Positions 1-7,139 are shown, numbered from the stretch's first letter. The stretch is DNA of 10,367 bases from CAZCWX01 sp964502465 (GCA_964502465.1 CAZCWX010000525.1:1-10367); one strand, 5' to 3'. Program-made: numbers and translations. The notes: a model not told the origin generated them from the sequence alone.

Positions 1-349
1 CCCGGCCAGAACGGGGACCGAGATGGAAGCGGGCGATGACCGGCCGGGGATTTTTCTCAGAGAAGAGATGAATACTTTTCACGTAGTCCTCGGTCGTCAT
101 CGGGCTTTCTACCTGTACTTTGAGGGGAACCGAGTTTCCACTCTCAGCAAGCGGTGGCAGCGTGAGCTTGACGCGAGCAGTTGTGAGAGGTGTGTTTCCT
201 GCCACTTCACGGATGAGCGGGGCAAGCTTTTCCGGGACCGCCCACACCGGGCGTACTCCCAGGAACAGGAACCCGCAGGTGCTCACGAGACCGGCAAGGA
301 ACTGGCGTCGCGAAGTGTGTAGTCGGCACGATCTCTCATCCTGTTTCAT
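1..349 (-). CDS. soxY: SoxY-type thiosulfate oxidation carrier protein, Tat-exported, C-terminus outside window (partial)
   Basis: On the minus strand an open frame of 116 codons starts at ATG 347-349 and leaves the window at base 1 without a stop. The first residues carry a twin-arginine signal, SRRQFLAGL at about residues 13-21, followed by a hydrophobic stretch and a likely cleavage site near VWAVPE. The mature part (IREVAG, then RVKLTLPPLAESGN, VPLKVQVESPMT, DYVKSIHLFSEKNPRP, ARFHLGPRSGR) matches the N-terminal beta-sandwich of SoxY. This periplasmic protein carries sulfur intermediates on a C-terminal cysteine arm during thiosulfate oxidation, normally as a heterodimer with SoxZ. The diagnostic C-terminal arm (GGCGG in true SoxY) lies outside the window, so a SoxY paralogue with another arm is possible. 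It starts 35 bases after the molybdopterin subunit gene stop and probably shares its transcript. Its ribosome binding site is weak (GAGAG), so coupling to the upstream gene is likely. Confidence 0.82.
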   Translation of the reverse strand, partial: MKQDERSCRLHTSRRQFLAGLVSTCGFLFLGVRPVWAVPEKLAPLIREVAGNTPLTTARVKLTLPPLAESGNSVPLKVQVESPMTTEDYVKSIHLFSEKNPRPVIARFHLGPRSGR

Positions 350-384
350 TGCACCGATCTCTCAGGTTTGGGACATATATCCCA

Positions 385-2559
385 TCAGGCCTTGCGTAAA
401 TCGTGATGCTTCAGGGGCAACGACCGAATACGCTTGCCTGTCGCTGCATAGATCGCGTTGCACAAAGCCGGCGCAAGCGGTGCAAGCGGTGGTTCACCCA
501 CACCGCCCCAGAAGCCGCCAGTCGGCGCTAGCACCGTCTCGACCTTGGGCATCTCGGCGATGCGCATCATGGGATAGTCGTGGAAGTTTGATTGCTCGAC
601 CCGACCATCTTTAATCGTGATTTCCCCATACAGTGCCGCAGTCAACCCATAGACCACACAGCTCTCAGTCTGTGCCCGCACTGAGTCTGGGTTAGCCACA
701 TAGCCAGGGTCGATCGCCACCACAACTCGAGGTATTTTCAGTTCACCCTTGTCGTTGACGGAAATCTCAATCACCGCCGCTGCGTAGCTCCCGTAGGAGT
801 CTTGCAGGGCAATGCCACGATGAACGCCTTGGGGCGGCGGGGTTCCCCATCCAGCGGCTTTCGCCACCGCATCGAGAACGCCCAGATCTTTGGGCGCGTT
901 TTCGAGCAGCTTGCGGCGAAATTGATACGGGTCCTGTCCTGCTGCTATGGCGACTTCGTCGAGAAAGCACTCACGGAAGAAAGGATTGTTCGAGTGGGCA
1001 ACGGCTCGCCAGAAGCCCACCGGAACGTGAGTATTGCGCATCGCATATTCCATGTGCTGGTTGGGAAAGGCGTAGGGCGAATCAGAAAAACAACGCGAAC
1101 CGATGGGATCGATACCGGCGGTAATGCCCTCCGGGCGCACGTTGCTGAGAATAGACTGGTCGGCTTGGCGGACATACCAGGCCGTCGGGGCACCAGCGGC
1201 ATCCAGTGCGGCTCGCATACGCACCAGGCTTACTGGTCGATAAAACCCATGCTGGATATCCTCTTCTCTCGACCACATCAGTTTGACCGGTTTGCCGGGC
1301 AGCGCCTTGGCAAGGGTGACGGCTTGACGGGTGTACTCCTGAAACGTCCCGCGCCGTCCAAATCCACCGCCGAGATGGACCTTATGTATCTCGACATTGG
1401 CAATTGGCACCTCGGCGGTTTCTGCAGCAGCGGCGGCAGTCGCCTCACTGTTCTGCGATGGTGACCAGACATCCACACGCCCCTCTTTGTAGAGCGCCGT
1501 ACAGTTCTGTGGTTCCATGGTTGCGTGCTCAAGGTACGGCGCATAGTACTCGGCTTCAACAATCTTCGCCGCAGAGGCAAAGGCTGCCTCTATGTCGCCG
1601 GTACTGCGCGAAACCGGCGCGTCCTTGACTTGAAGACCTTCTCGCAGGAACTCCATGATGCTGGCACTACTCACCTTCGTGTTCGGCCCGAAATTCCACT
1701 CGATCGGGAGGGCTTTCAACGCCTGCTGCGCATACCACCAGTTTTCCGCCACCACTGCGACGGCGTCCTCAAACGGAACAACTTTCATCACCCCACGCAT
1801 GTTGGCAATCTTGCCGGCGTCTGCCTGTTTGAGGGTACCGCCGAACACCGGGCACTGGGCGATAGCAGCGTAGACCATGCCTGGCAGTTTGGTATCAACA
1901 GCAAAGACTGGCTTCCCCATTACCTTGTCAGGGATATCCAACCGCTGCATTGGTTGACCAAGGATCTGCCAATCTTTGGGGTCTTTTACTTGGACGCCCT
2001 GTGGAGGGTCCAGCTTCGCGGCATCAGCGGCAACCGCACCGAACTTGACGTGTCGTTTCGTAGGGGTATGCGTAATCACCCCGTTTGCCGCCACACACTC
2101 GGAGACGGGCACCTCCCAGCGTTGCGCCGCTGCGGTGACGAGCATCAGGCGCGCAGTCGCGCCGGCTGTACGCAGATATTCCTGGCTTTCGCGGATTGAC
2201 CGGCTGCCGCCTGTGGCCATTGCCCCGAACACGCGGTTGCGTCGGAGGTTCTCACTGGTGGACGCATATTCGGCGCGCACAGTTCTCCAATCGCACGCGA
2301 GTTCTTCAGCAACCAGCATGGGCAGGCCGGTAAAACTTCCCTGCCCCATTTCTGAGCGCGCGACACGGATAATCACGCTATCGTCAGGGTTCACGATGAT
2401 CCAGGCGGTCACCTCTACACCGTCGCTGACCGCAGACGTGTCTTCCGCGGTCTTGGCGAACACCGACTTCGGCAGACCTATTCCGAGCATCAGGCCACCA
2501 CCAACCGTGGCAGACCCAACCAGAAAAGCACGGCGAGATATTGCGGACGACTGCTTCAT
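385..2559 (-). CDS. iorB: Molybdopterin-binding large subunit, xanthine dehydrogenase superfamily (isoquinoline 1-oxidoreductase beta type)
   Basis: This 724-residue protein is close to the usual length of IorB-like subunits. It begins with a twin-arginine signal (SRRAFLVGS, residues 8-16) and a glycine-rich hydrophobic segment ending near SVFA (32-35), so export by Tat is expected. Family marks are SEMGQGSFTGLP (69-80), the YLEHATMEPQNCTA substrate/cofactor segment (342-355), HLGGGFGRRG (395-404) and the C-terminal GVGEPPLAPLAPAL (686-699). In that last motif Glu689 is the expected catalytic base beside the molybdenum. The family hydroxylates N-heterocycles or oxidises aldehydes using a Mo-cytosine dinucleotide cofactor. 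The substrate cannot be read from the sequence. A strong AGGAGG precedes ATG 2557-2559. The gene lies 21 bases after the [2Fe-2S] subunit gene, which is its electron-transfer partner. No FAD subunit is seen, which is normal for the IorAB subgroup. Electrons probably go to a cytochrome c or quinone not encoded here. Confidence 0.93.
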   Translation of the reverse strand: MKQSSAISRRAFLVGSATVGGGLMLGIGLPKSVFAKTAEDTSAVSDGVEVTAWIIVNPDDSVIIRVARSEMGQGSFTGLPMLVAEELACDWRTVRAEYASTSENLRRNRVFGAMATGGSRSIRESQEYLRTAGATARLMLVTAAAQRWEVPVSECVAANGVITHTPTKRHVKFGAVAADAAKLDPPQGVQVKDPKDWQILGQPMQRLDIPDKVMGKPVFAVDTKLPGMVYAAIAQCPVFGGTLKQADAGKIANMRGVMKVVPFEDAVAVVAENWWYAQQALKALPIEWNFGPNTKVSSASIMEFLREGLQVKDAPVSRSTGDIEAAFASAAKIVEAEYYAPYLEHATMEPQNCTALYKEGRVDVWSPSQNSEATAAAAAETAEVPIANVEIHKVHLGGGFGRRGTFQEYTRQAVTLAKALPGKPVKLMWSREEDIQHGFYRPVSLVRMRAALDAAGAPTAWYVRQADQSILSNVRPEGITAGIDPIGSRCFSDSPYAFPNQHMEYAMRNTHVPVGFWRAVAHSNNPFFRECFLDEVAIAAGQDPYQFRRKLLENAPKDLGVLDAVAKAAGWGTPPPQGVHRGIALQDSYGSYAAAVIEISVNDKGELKIPRVVVAIDPGYVANPDSVRAQTESCVVYGLTAALYGEITIKDGRVEQSNFHDYPMMRIAEMPKVETVLAPTGGFWGGVGEPPLAPLAPALCNAIYAATGKRIRSLPLKHHDLRKA

Positions 2560-2580
2560 ATTGACAGCCTCCTTTGCATC

Positions 2581-3030
2581 CTAGGTGTTCTTCGCGGCAG
2601 CGTGAATCGCAGTCCGGATACGCGCGTAGGTGCCGCAGCGACAGATGTTGGTAATCGCTGTGTCGATATCAGTATCGGTCGGCTGAGGGGTTTTCGCTAA
2701 CAGTGCTGCTGCCGCCATAATCATACCCGGTTGACAGTAGCCGCACTGTGGGACTTGCTGCGCTATCCAGGCCTGCTGGACGGGATGGTTCCCGTTTGCA
2801 GAGAGACCTTCAATCGTGCGGATCTGTTTCCCCATAACCGCTGCCACCGGCAGGACACAAGAACGTATCGCCTCCCCGTCCAGATGCACCGTACACGCGC
2901 CGCAGAGCGCCATACCACAGCCATATTTGGCCCCGGTCAGACCGAGGACATCACGCAGGACCCACAAGAGTGGCATCTCTGGGCTCACATCGACGCTGTG
3001 TTCTTTACCGTTCACCACGAGCGGGATCAT
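2581..3030 (-). CDS. iorA: (2Fe-2S)-binding small subunit of molybdenum hydroxylase (isoquinoline 1-oxidoreductase alpha type)
   Basis: This 149-residue protein has the two-domain layout of molybdenum hydroxylase small subunits. The N-terminal plant-ferredoxin-like cluster uses Cys38, Cys43, Cys46 and Cys58 (YGCGMALCGAC, then IRSC). The C-terminal helical cluster uses Cys96, Cys99, Cys130 and Cys132 (QCGYCQPGM and NICRCGTY). It passes electrons from the molybdenum centre of the adjacent large subunit. The start at ATG 3028-3030 was chosen because AAAGGGGG lies six bases upstream and because MIPLVVNGKEHSVDV is the typical N-terminus of the family. A longer in-frame start at 3111 would add 27 unconserved residues. 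There is no signal peptide of its own, so it would have to cross the membrane with the Tat signal of the large subunit, as known for related complexes. It is the first gene of the minus-strand unit. Confidence 0.93.
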   Translation of the reverse strand: MIPLVVNGKEHSVDVSPEMPLLWVLRDVLGLTGAKYGCGMALCGACTVHLDGEAIRSCVLPVAAVMGKQIRTIEGLSANGNHPVQQAWIAQQVPQCGYCQPGMIMAAAALLAKTPQPTDTDIDTAITNICRCGTYARIRTAIHAAAKNT

Positions 3031-3216
3031 ACATGCCCCCTTTCGCTTTTCTCTATAAAATTTGACACGATTGGTGGTGGTTGTGAAGAGAGGGGCACCA
3101 TTCTTATACATGAACCACCTGACCGTACCCTGTGGGCTCCCGTCAGAGATAGAGTTAAATTATGAGACTCACTCAGACCACATACACTATGAACGGCGAC
3201 GAAGGAGGAACACGTT
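3031..3216. promoter_or_regulatory. Divergent intergenic region with probable promoters for both flanking units
   Basis: Two divergently transcribed genes start at 3030 (minus) and 3217 (plus), so promoters for both should lie in these 186 bases. The clearest minus-strand -10-like hexamer is TATAAG (plus-strand 3103-3108), which would leave a leader of about 65 bases. I see no convincing -35 box for it. On the plus strand TACACT at about 3184-3189 is a weak -10 candidate. A-T rich segments occur at 3050-3063 and 3150-3162. The existence of promoters is an inference from gene orientation; the exact boxes are uncertain. Confidence 0.35.
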
Positions 3217-4206
3217 ATGAGAGTAATGGTGATTGTGCCACGAGAGAAAGAAGGCACGCTGGAGTTACAAGAGGTGCCCGAACCGAAACCGCAACCTGGG
3301 CAGTTGTTGATCCGAGTCAAAGCCACCGGACTGAACCGCGCTGACCTCGCCCAGCGGAGAGGACTCTATCCAACGCCGAGCACAACCAGCACAAACACAC
3401 CGATCATTGCTGGTCTGGAGGCTGCTGGCGAGGTTGCCGCCCTCGGTGAAGGCGTAACCGGGTTCGACGTCGGTGACCGAGTGATGAGCATGTGCTTCGG
3501 CGGCTATGCTGAGTATGTAGCCGTTGATCACCGCGTCGTGGTACGCGTCCCCGAGCGCCTGAGTTGGCAAGAGGCTGCCGCGATCCCCGTCGCCTACATG
3601 ACGGAACATGATGCGCTCATCACCAACGCACGCTTACAGGCAGGGGAATCAGTCCTGATCAATGCGGCATCGTCGGGGGTAGGTGTCGCAGCCATACAGA
3701 TCGCCAAACTCTTCGGTGCGACGCCTGTCCTTGGCACCAGTGGCGCTACCGAGAAACTCCAAACCCTGGCCTCGCTTGGTCTCAATCTTGGCATCAACTA
3801 TCGCACCGAGAACTTTGCTGATGCCGTCCTCAAGGCAACCGCTGGGAAAGGGGTCAATATCATCATCGACCATGTCGGAGGGCCACAGTTGCCAGACAAC
3901 CTGCGTTGCCTGGCGTTGCAGGGACGACTGGTAAGTGTCGGACGACTCGGCGGCAATAACGGTGAACTCAACCTGGATTTCCTGGCGCTACGTCGGTTAC
4001 ACCTCATTGGTGTGACCTTTCGCACCCGCACCATGGAGGAACGAGCCGACATCGCGCGGCGTTTCGCTGCTGACGTGCTACCGGCTCTGGCCGATGGCCG
4101 TCTGCGTCCGGTGGTTGATCGTGCCTTTCCGCTGCAGGAGGCGTTGGCAGCACAGGGATATATGGCGTCTAACACACAAATTGGCAAAATCGTCCTCACC
4201 GTGTAA
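3217..4206 (+). CDS. NADPH:quinone reductase-like, zinc-less medium-chain dehydrogenase (MDR superfamily)
   Basis: This 329-residue protein has the quinone oxidoreductase (QOR/TP53I3-like) layout. The N-terminal GroES-like domain contains LLIRVKATGLNRADL (30-44), RRGLYP (47-52) and the GLEAAGEV segment (66-73). The Rossmann domain has the NADPH motif INAASSGVGVAAIQ (148-161). It is followed by the usual GATP and GTSGATEKL region and by HVGG (219-222), with the family C-terminus HTQIGKIV-like at 318-326. There are no cysteine pairs or zinc-ligand motifs, so it belongs to the zinc-independent branch, which reduces quinones or enones with NADPH. GAAGGAGGA lies eight bases before ATG 3217. A second in-frame ATG at 3226 is less well spaced. 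The gene is first in a plus-strand pair, with the M81 peptidase gene 44 bases downstream. The physiological substrate is unknown. Confidence 0.88.
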   Translation: MRVMVIVPREKEGTLELQEVPEPKPQPGQLLIRVKATGLNRADLAQRRGLYPTPSTTSTNTPIIAGLEAAGEVAALGEGVTGFDVGDRVMSMCFGGYAEYVAVDHRVVVRVPERLSWQEAAAIPVAYMTEHDALITNARLQAGESVLINAASSGVGVAAIQIAKLFGATPVLGTSGATEKLQTLASLGLNLGINYRTENFADAVLKATAGKGVNIIIDHVGGPQLPDNLRCLALQGRLVSVGRLGGNNGELNLDFLALRRLHLIGVTFRTRTMEERADIARRFAADVLPALADGRLRPVVDRAFPLQEALAAQGYMASNTQIGKIVLTV

Positions 4207-4250
4207 TACCTGTCCTGTAACCGAACATCGACAAAAAGGAGGGGAATACC

Positions 4251-5714
4251 ATGCGTGTTGCAGTAGGCGGCTATTTGGCCGCCGTGAACACTTTTGTCAC
4301 CCAACGCCTGGGTCTCGGTCAGTTCCAGCGTGCCACCCTGACAGGGGAGTCACTCCTCAAAGTTGGTCGTGGCGAAAGCGCCATTGCTGGATTTTTGGAT
4401 GGGGCACGGGAGTACCATTGGGATGTCGTGCCTTTGCAATTCATCGTCCCTGGTGTCGGTGGTACAATCGCTCAGGAAGCTCATGAATGGGCAAAAGAGG
4501 GATTTCTCTCCATGCTACAGAAAGTCGGGCCGATCGATGGACTCTTTCTGCAACTGCACGGCACGGCAGTAGCAGACCACTGCGACGACTGTGAAGGGGA
4601 TCTGCTTGCTGCGCTGCGAAATCTATTAGGAGACAAAATCCCCATCATTGCGTCATTAGATGGACATGCAAATGTGACTCCCCTTATGGTCAAGCACGCC
4701 AGCATGTTGATCGGTGTCAAAACCAATCCTCACTATGATTTTGTTCCGGTCGGTCGGCAGGCAGCACGGGTCATGGCAGGGATGTTTGACAGGACGATGG
4801 CACCGACGAGCGCGTGGGCCCAGCCGGCAATGGCTCCAGGATTACAAAAACTCTACATCGCCCCCGGCTGGCCGATGGATCACCTCATGCGGTACGCTCG
4901 CAACTTAGCGGCGAGAGACTCCCGTATCCTGGATGCCTCCCTCCTGGGCGGATTCTTCTGCGCTGATATTCCTGAAACCGGGATCAGTGTCACCGTGACG
5001 ACGAATAAAGAACCAGGGTTGGCGCAAGACATCGCCGAAAAGATTAAAGAGGCGTGCTGGGCAAAACGCCACGCTTTCCACGTCGATGTGGTTCCCGTCG
5101 CCGACGCAGTGCGTGAAGCAATGGAAAGCGAAGATGGTCCAGTGGTTCTTGGAGATCTGGCTGACAGCGGAGGTGCCGGGACTCCAGGTGATGGCACGGT
5201 GTTGCTCGCTGAATTGCTCAAACAGAATGCCACAGGCGCGGTACTGGGGAATATTGTCGATCCGGCTGCAGTACAGGAAGCGATCCAGGCAGGAATTGGC
5301 AAGCAGGTCACGCTCACAGTTGGTGGCAAAGTAGATACATTTCACGGCGATCCCATTCAGATCAGCGGTCGAGTCCGTGTGATTCACGATGGGGTGTATC
5401 GAGCGGCGACCGCGTTCAACTCGGGCACCTATCGTCGCGGTCCAACAGTGGTGATTGACTGCGGTGGGATTGAAGTGGTTCTCACCTCACGTCCGACGCA
5501 TGGCTTCGAGGTCAACCACTTTCGCAGCTTAGGGATCGAACCGACTGAACGGAAAATTGTGGTGAGCAAATCTGAGTTGCAGCATCGGGCAGGATTCGCT
5601 GGCATCGCCAGCAAGTTCATCGATGTCGATACGCCCGGTCTTGCCACCCAGATTCTCAACCGGTTACCGTATCAAAAAATCCGCAGACCGGTGTTTCCGT
5701 TGGATGATATCTAG
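4251..5714 (+). CDS. M81 family (MlrC-like) metallopeptidase
   Basis: At 487 residues this has the normal length for the MlrC/M81 family, named after microcystinase C, a zinc enzyme that opens the final linear peptide in microcystin breakdown. Most family members are in bacteria unconnected to microcystin and their substrates are unknown. The N-terminal domain carries DGLFLQLHGTAV (96-107), CEGDLL (114-119, Glu115), SLDGHANVT (135-143, Asp137 and His139) and KTNPHYD (157-163, His161). These are the expected Asp-x-His...His zinc set. The C-terminal domain has GDLADSGGAGTPGDGT (301-316) and VVLTSRPTHGFEVNHFRSLG (409-428). The HETNTF motif usual near the N-terminus reads AAVNTF here (residues 10-15), an odd change. 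There is no signal peptide, so it acts in the cytoplasm. AAAGGAGGGG lies before ATG 4251. It is probably cotranscribed with the upstream reductase gene. Confidence 0.88.
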   Translation: MRVAVGGYLAAVNTFVTQRLGLGQFQRATLTGESLLKVGRGESAIAGFLDGAREYHWDVVPLQFIVPGVGGTIAQEAHEWAKEGFLSMLQKVGPIDGLFLQLHGTAVADHCDDCEGDLLAALRNLLGDKIPIIASLDGHANVTPLMVKHASMLIGVKTNPHYDFVPVGRQAARVMAGMFDRTMAPTSAWAQPAMAPGLQKLYIAPGWPMDHLMRYARNLAARDSRILDASLLGGFFCADIPETGISVTVTTNKEPGLAQDIAEKIKEACWAKRHAFHVDVVPVADAVREAMESEDGPVVLGDLADSGGAGTPGDGTVLLAELLKQNATGAVLGNIVDPAAVQEAIQAGIGKQVTLTVGGKVDTFHGDPIQISGRVRVIHDGVYRAATAFNSGTYRRGPTVVIDCGGIEVVLTSRPTHGFEVNHFRSLGIEPTERKIVVSKSELQHRAGFAGIASKFIDVDTPGLATQILNRLPYQKIRRPVFPLDDI

Positions 5715-5737
5715 CAGGACGCTGAAAGACTCGCTTT

Positions 5738-5816
5738 TGGGCCCTTCGACTTCGCTTCGCGTAGCCTGTCCTGAGTGTAGCCGAAGCCTGCCCTGAGCGT
5801 AGTCGAAGGGGGCCCA
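5738..5816. repeat. Long imperfect inverted repeat with an internal 22-base tandem duplication
   Basis: The arms TGGGCCCTTCGACT (5738-5751) and AGTCGAAGGGGGCCCA (5801-5816) are complementary apart from two extra bases in the right arm. Between them, 5764-5785 and 5786-5807 are adjacent direct repeats identical at 19 of 22 positions, each with the core CCTGAG.GTAG.CGAA. Repeats of the CCCTTCGAC...CTCAGG style are scattered between genes in many uncultivated bacterial genomes. Here it starts 23 bases after the M81 peptidase stop, so transcripts would fold it into a 3' hairpin. A related element lies at 8697-8742. Confidence 0.8.
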
Positions 5817-5818
5817 GG

Positions 5819-5903
5819 ATGAACGGCAGTTGTTAATTTGTCAGCGTTGGCCGTTCGTGCTGAGCGTAGCTTTCTGGCGAAGTCGAAGCATGAACGGCTT
5901 TTT
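5819..5903 (+). terminator. Hairpin followed by T-tract, with an alternative upstream pairing arm
   Basis: GCCGTTCGTGCT (5850-5861) and AGCATGAACGGC (5887-5898) pair with one mismatch and are followed by TTTTT (5899-5903). This is a rho-independent-like terminator reading plus, though the loop is long at about 25 bases. The same left arm can instead pair with GAACGGC at 5821-5827, because ATGAACGGC occurs twice as a direct repeat (5819-5827 and 5890-5898). It sits downstream of the reductase/M81 pair and would end that transcript. Confidence 0.45.
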
Positions 5904-5928
5904 CTTTTGCACTATTCGAGTTTCGTAG

Positions 5929-5945
5929 CCCGGATAAAATCCGGG
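5929..5945. repeat. Short perfect hairpin CCCGGAT-AAA-ATCCGGG
   Basis: A seven-base stem (5929-5935 with 5939-5945) surrounds a three-base loop. It is preceded by GTAG and followed by GGAATA. GTAGCCCGGAT...ATCCGGG elements are common extragenic palindromes in bacterial genomes, so this is probably a shortened copy of a dispersed repeat. No T-tract follows it, so it is not a terminator. Confidence 0.6.
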
Positions 5946-5952
5946 GAATAAT

Positions 5953-5982
5953 TTCATTTGGGGTCCTGGTAGTCCGTATACT
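5953..5982 (+). promoter_or_regulatory. Candidate sigma-70 promoter for the downstream plus-strand genes
   Basis: TATACT (5977-5982) matches the -10 consensus at five of six positions. A weak -35 candidate, TTCATT (5953-5958), lies 18 bases upstream. Transcription would start near 5989 and leave a leader of about 60 bases before the small membrane protein gene. The position is sensible because it follows a terminator-like hairpin and precedes the next gene. The weak -35 keeps confidence low. Confidence 0.35.
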
Positions 5983-6049
5983 AAGAAGGGGGTGGAAGCC
6001 AACACCGCAGAGTGCTAGCACATGATGACCATTCTGTAACGGAGTCACT

Positions 6050-6268
6050 ATGGCAGGACAAGGGTCTGCGGGAAATGTGCTGGCAGCATTAGGTAGTTTT
6101 TTCATTCCTGGCCTGGGCCAACTTCTTCAAGCCCGACCGATCATGGCGCTGATTCATTTTGTGCTCGCCGCCCTTCTGTGGTTCGTCCTCCTTGGTTGGA
6201 TCATCCATATTTGGTCCATCCTCGACGCGGCGATGTTTGTACCTAAGGGGCCCCCAGAATCGCCCTGA
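6050..6268 (+). CDS. Small membrane protein with TM2-like hairpin (72 aa)
   Basis: This 72-residue protein is almost entirely hydrophobic. After a short polar N-terminus it has LAALGSFFIPGLGQLLQARP (11-30) and then a long membrane segment from about 31 to 62 that ends in IIHIWSILDAAMF. The FFIPGLGQL turn and the closing WSILDA resemble small TM2-like or YqaE-like inner membrane proteins found in many proteobacteria. None of these has a firmly known function. The tail KGPPESP is polar. ACGGAG lies six bases before ATG 6050. The crotonase gene follows after 67 bases, so cotranscription is possible. The compact size, sensible start signal and clear membrane pattern support a real gene. Confidence 0.75.
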   Translation: MAGQGSAGNVLAALGSFFIPGLGQLLQARPIMALIHFVLAALLWFVLLGWIIHIWSILDAAMFVPKGPPESP

Positions 6269-6335
6269 CCACATGCTGTAGCCGATCTAGGGGCAACACG
6301 CTGTGAAGTGACACGACATACCTAAAGGAGGATCT

Positions 6336-7139
6336 ATGGAACTGACCGTCATCACACTGGAGAAGCATGAACGCATTGGCACGCTCACCTTAAATCGGCC
6401 AGAGAAACTCAATGCCCTCAACCACACTCTCATGAACGAATTTGTCGAGGCTATCGATACGGTAGCTGGCGACCCTGATATCAAAGTGTTGATCATCCGT
6501 GGTGCTGGCCGTGCATTTTCTGCTGGCTACGATTTGGGCGGCGGGAGTAGCGGACGGTCCAAACCGTTTACTATTGAGGATGACCGGGCGATGCTGCAGC
6601 GATATGTTGAGACGTGGCTACGGTTGCGTGAGGTGCCGAAGCCAGTCATTGCCATGGTCCACGGCTATTGTCTGGCCGGGGCTACGCAGTTGTGTATTTG
6701 TACGGACATGATTTTTGTCGCAGAAAACGCGCGGATTGGTTTTCCGTCCATTCCAGCCGGGGCTGGGTTTGTCAGTGCATTCTGGAATTGGATGGTTGGA
6801 CCACATCGGACAAAATACATGGCATTCCTGCCAGGCAGTCAGATCAGCGGCAAAGAAGCAGAAGCCATGGGGTTTGCCACGCGCGCTTTTCCGGCAGACA
6901 AATTGGAAGAAGAAACTTATAGCTACGCAAGGCGGGTTGCGAAAGTTCCTGCCCAGAAACTTCACCTCGAAAAGCTGGCGATTAACCGTGCGATGGACTA
7001 TCGAGGATTCCGCGCGTCTGTCCTTTCTGGTGCGGAATATGATGCCCTCTTCCACTTTGGTCCAGGCAATGACGAGATCAAAAAAGTGCGCGAGGAACGC
7101 GGGCTGCGGGGAGCTATTCAGTGGTACGAGGAGCAGTGA
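6336..7139 (+). CDS. Enoyl-CoA hydratase/isomerase (crotonase) family protein with atypical active site
   Basis: This 267-residue protein has the normal crotonase length and fold marks: IGTLTLNRPEKLNALN (14-29), the first oxyanion-hole segment GRAFSAGYDL (58-67) and the second segment GYCLAGATQLCICTD (110-124). The two glutamates used by classic enoyl-CoA hydratases are not where expected. The FxxPE position reads GFPSIP (135-140, Ser138), and the second site aligns with Met162 in TKYMAFLPG. Simple hydration of an enoyl-CoA is therefore unlikely. Other reactions of the superfamily (isomerisation, decarboxylation, C-C cleavage, thioester hydrolysis) remain open, and so does a loss of catalysis. 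TAAAGGAGGA lies five bases before ATG 6336. It leads a likely operon with the LLM oxidoreductase and SnoaL-like genes downstream. Confidence 0.88.
   Translation: MELTVITLEKHERIGTLTLNRPEKLNALNHTLMNEFVEAIDTVAGDPDIKVLIIRGAGRAFSAGYDLGGGSSGRSKPFTIEDDRAMLQRYVETWLRLREVPKPVIAMVHGYCLAGATQLCICTDMIFVAENARIGFPSIPAGAGFVSAFWNWMVGPHRTKYMAFLPGSQISGKEAEAMGFATRAFPADKLEEETYSYARRVAKVPAQKLHLEKLAINRAMDYRGFRASVLSGAEYDALFHFGPGNDEIKKVREERGLRGAIQWYEEQ

Noticed and set aside
23..614. Two plus-strand open frames at 23-322 and 120-614
   Set aside because: They overlap soxY and the 3' end of the molybdopterin subunit on the opposite strand and encode no recognisable protein.
802..2584. Several plus-strand open frames (802-1464, 1525-2199, 1976-2584)
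   Set aside because: All are antisense to the strongly supported molybdopterin subunit gene; their translations show no family features.
3031..3111. 27-residue N-terminal extension of the [2Fe-2S] subunit
   Set aside because: The internal ATG at 3030 has a well-spaced ribosome binding site and gives the family's usual N-terminus; the extension is unconserved in type.
3150..3172. Operator-like GAGTT...GACTC inverted repeat in the divergent spacer
   Set aside because: Only four of five stem bases pair, and no regulator gene is nearby, so it is not distinguishable from chance.
5738..5945. CRISPR array or tRNA-like structure
   Set aside because: The repeat units are only two, adjacent without spacers and palindrome-associated; no cloverleaf or CCA end is visible.
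5833..6105. 90-codon minus-strand open frame across the repeat-rich spacer
   Set aside because: It runs through hairpins and repeats, overlaps the small membrane protein start and shows no protein-like pattern.
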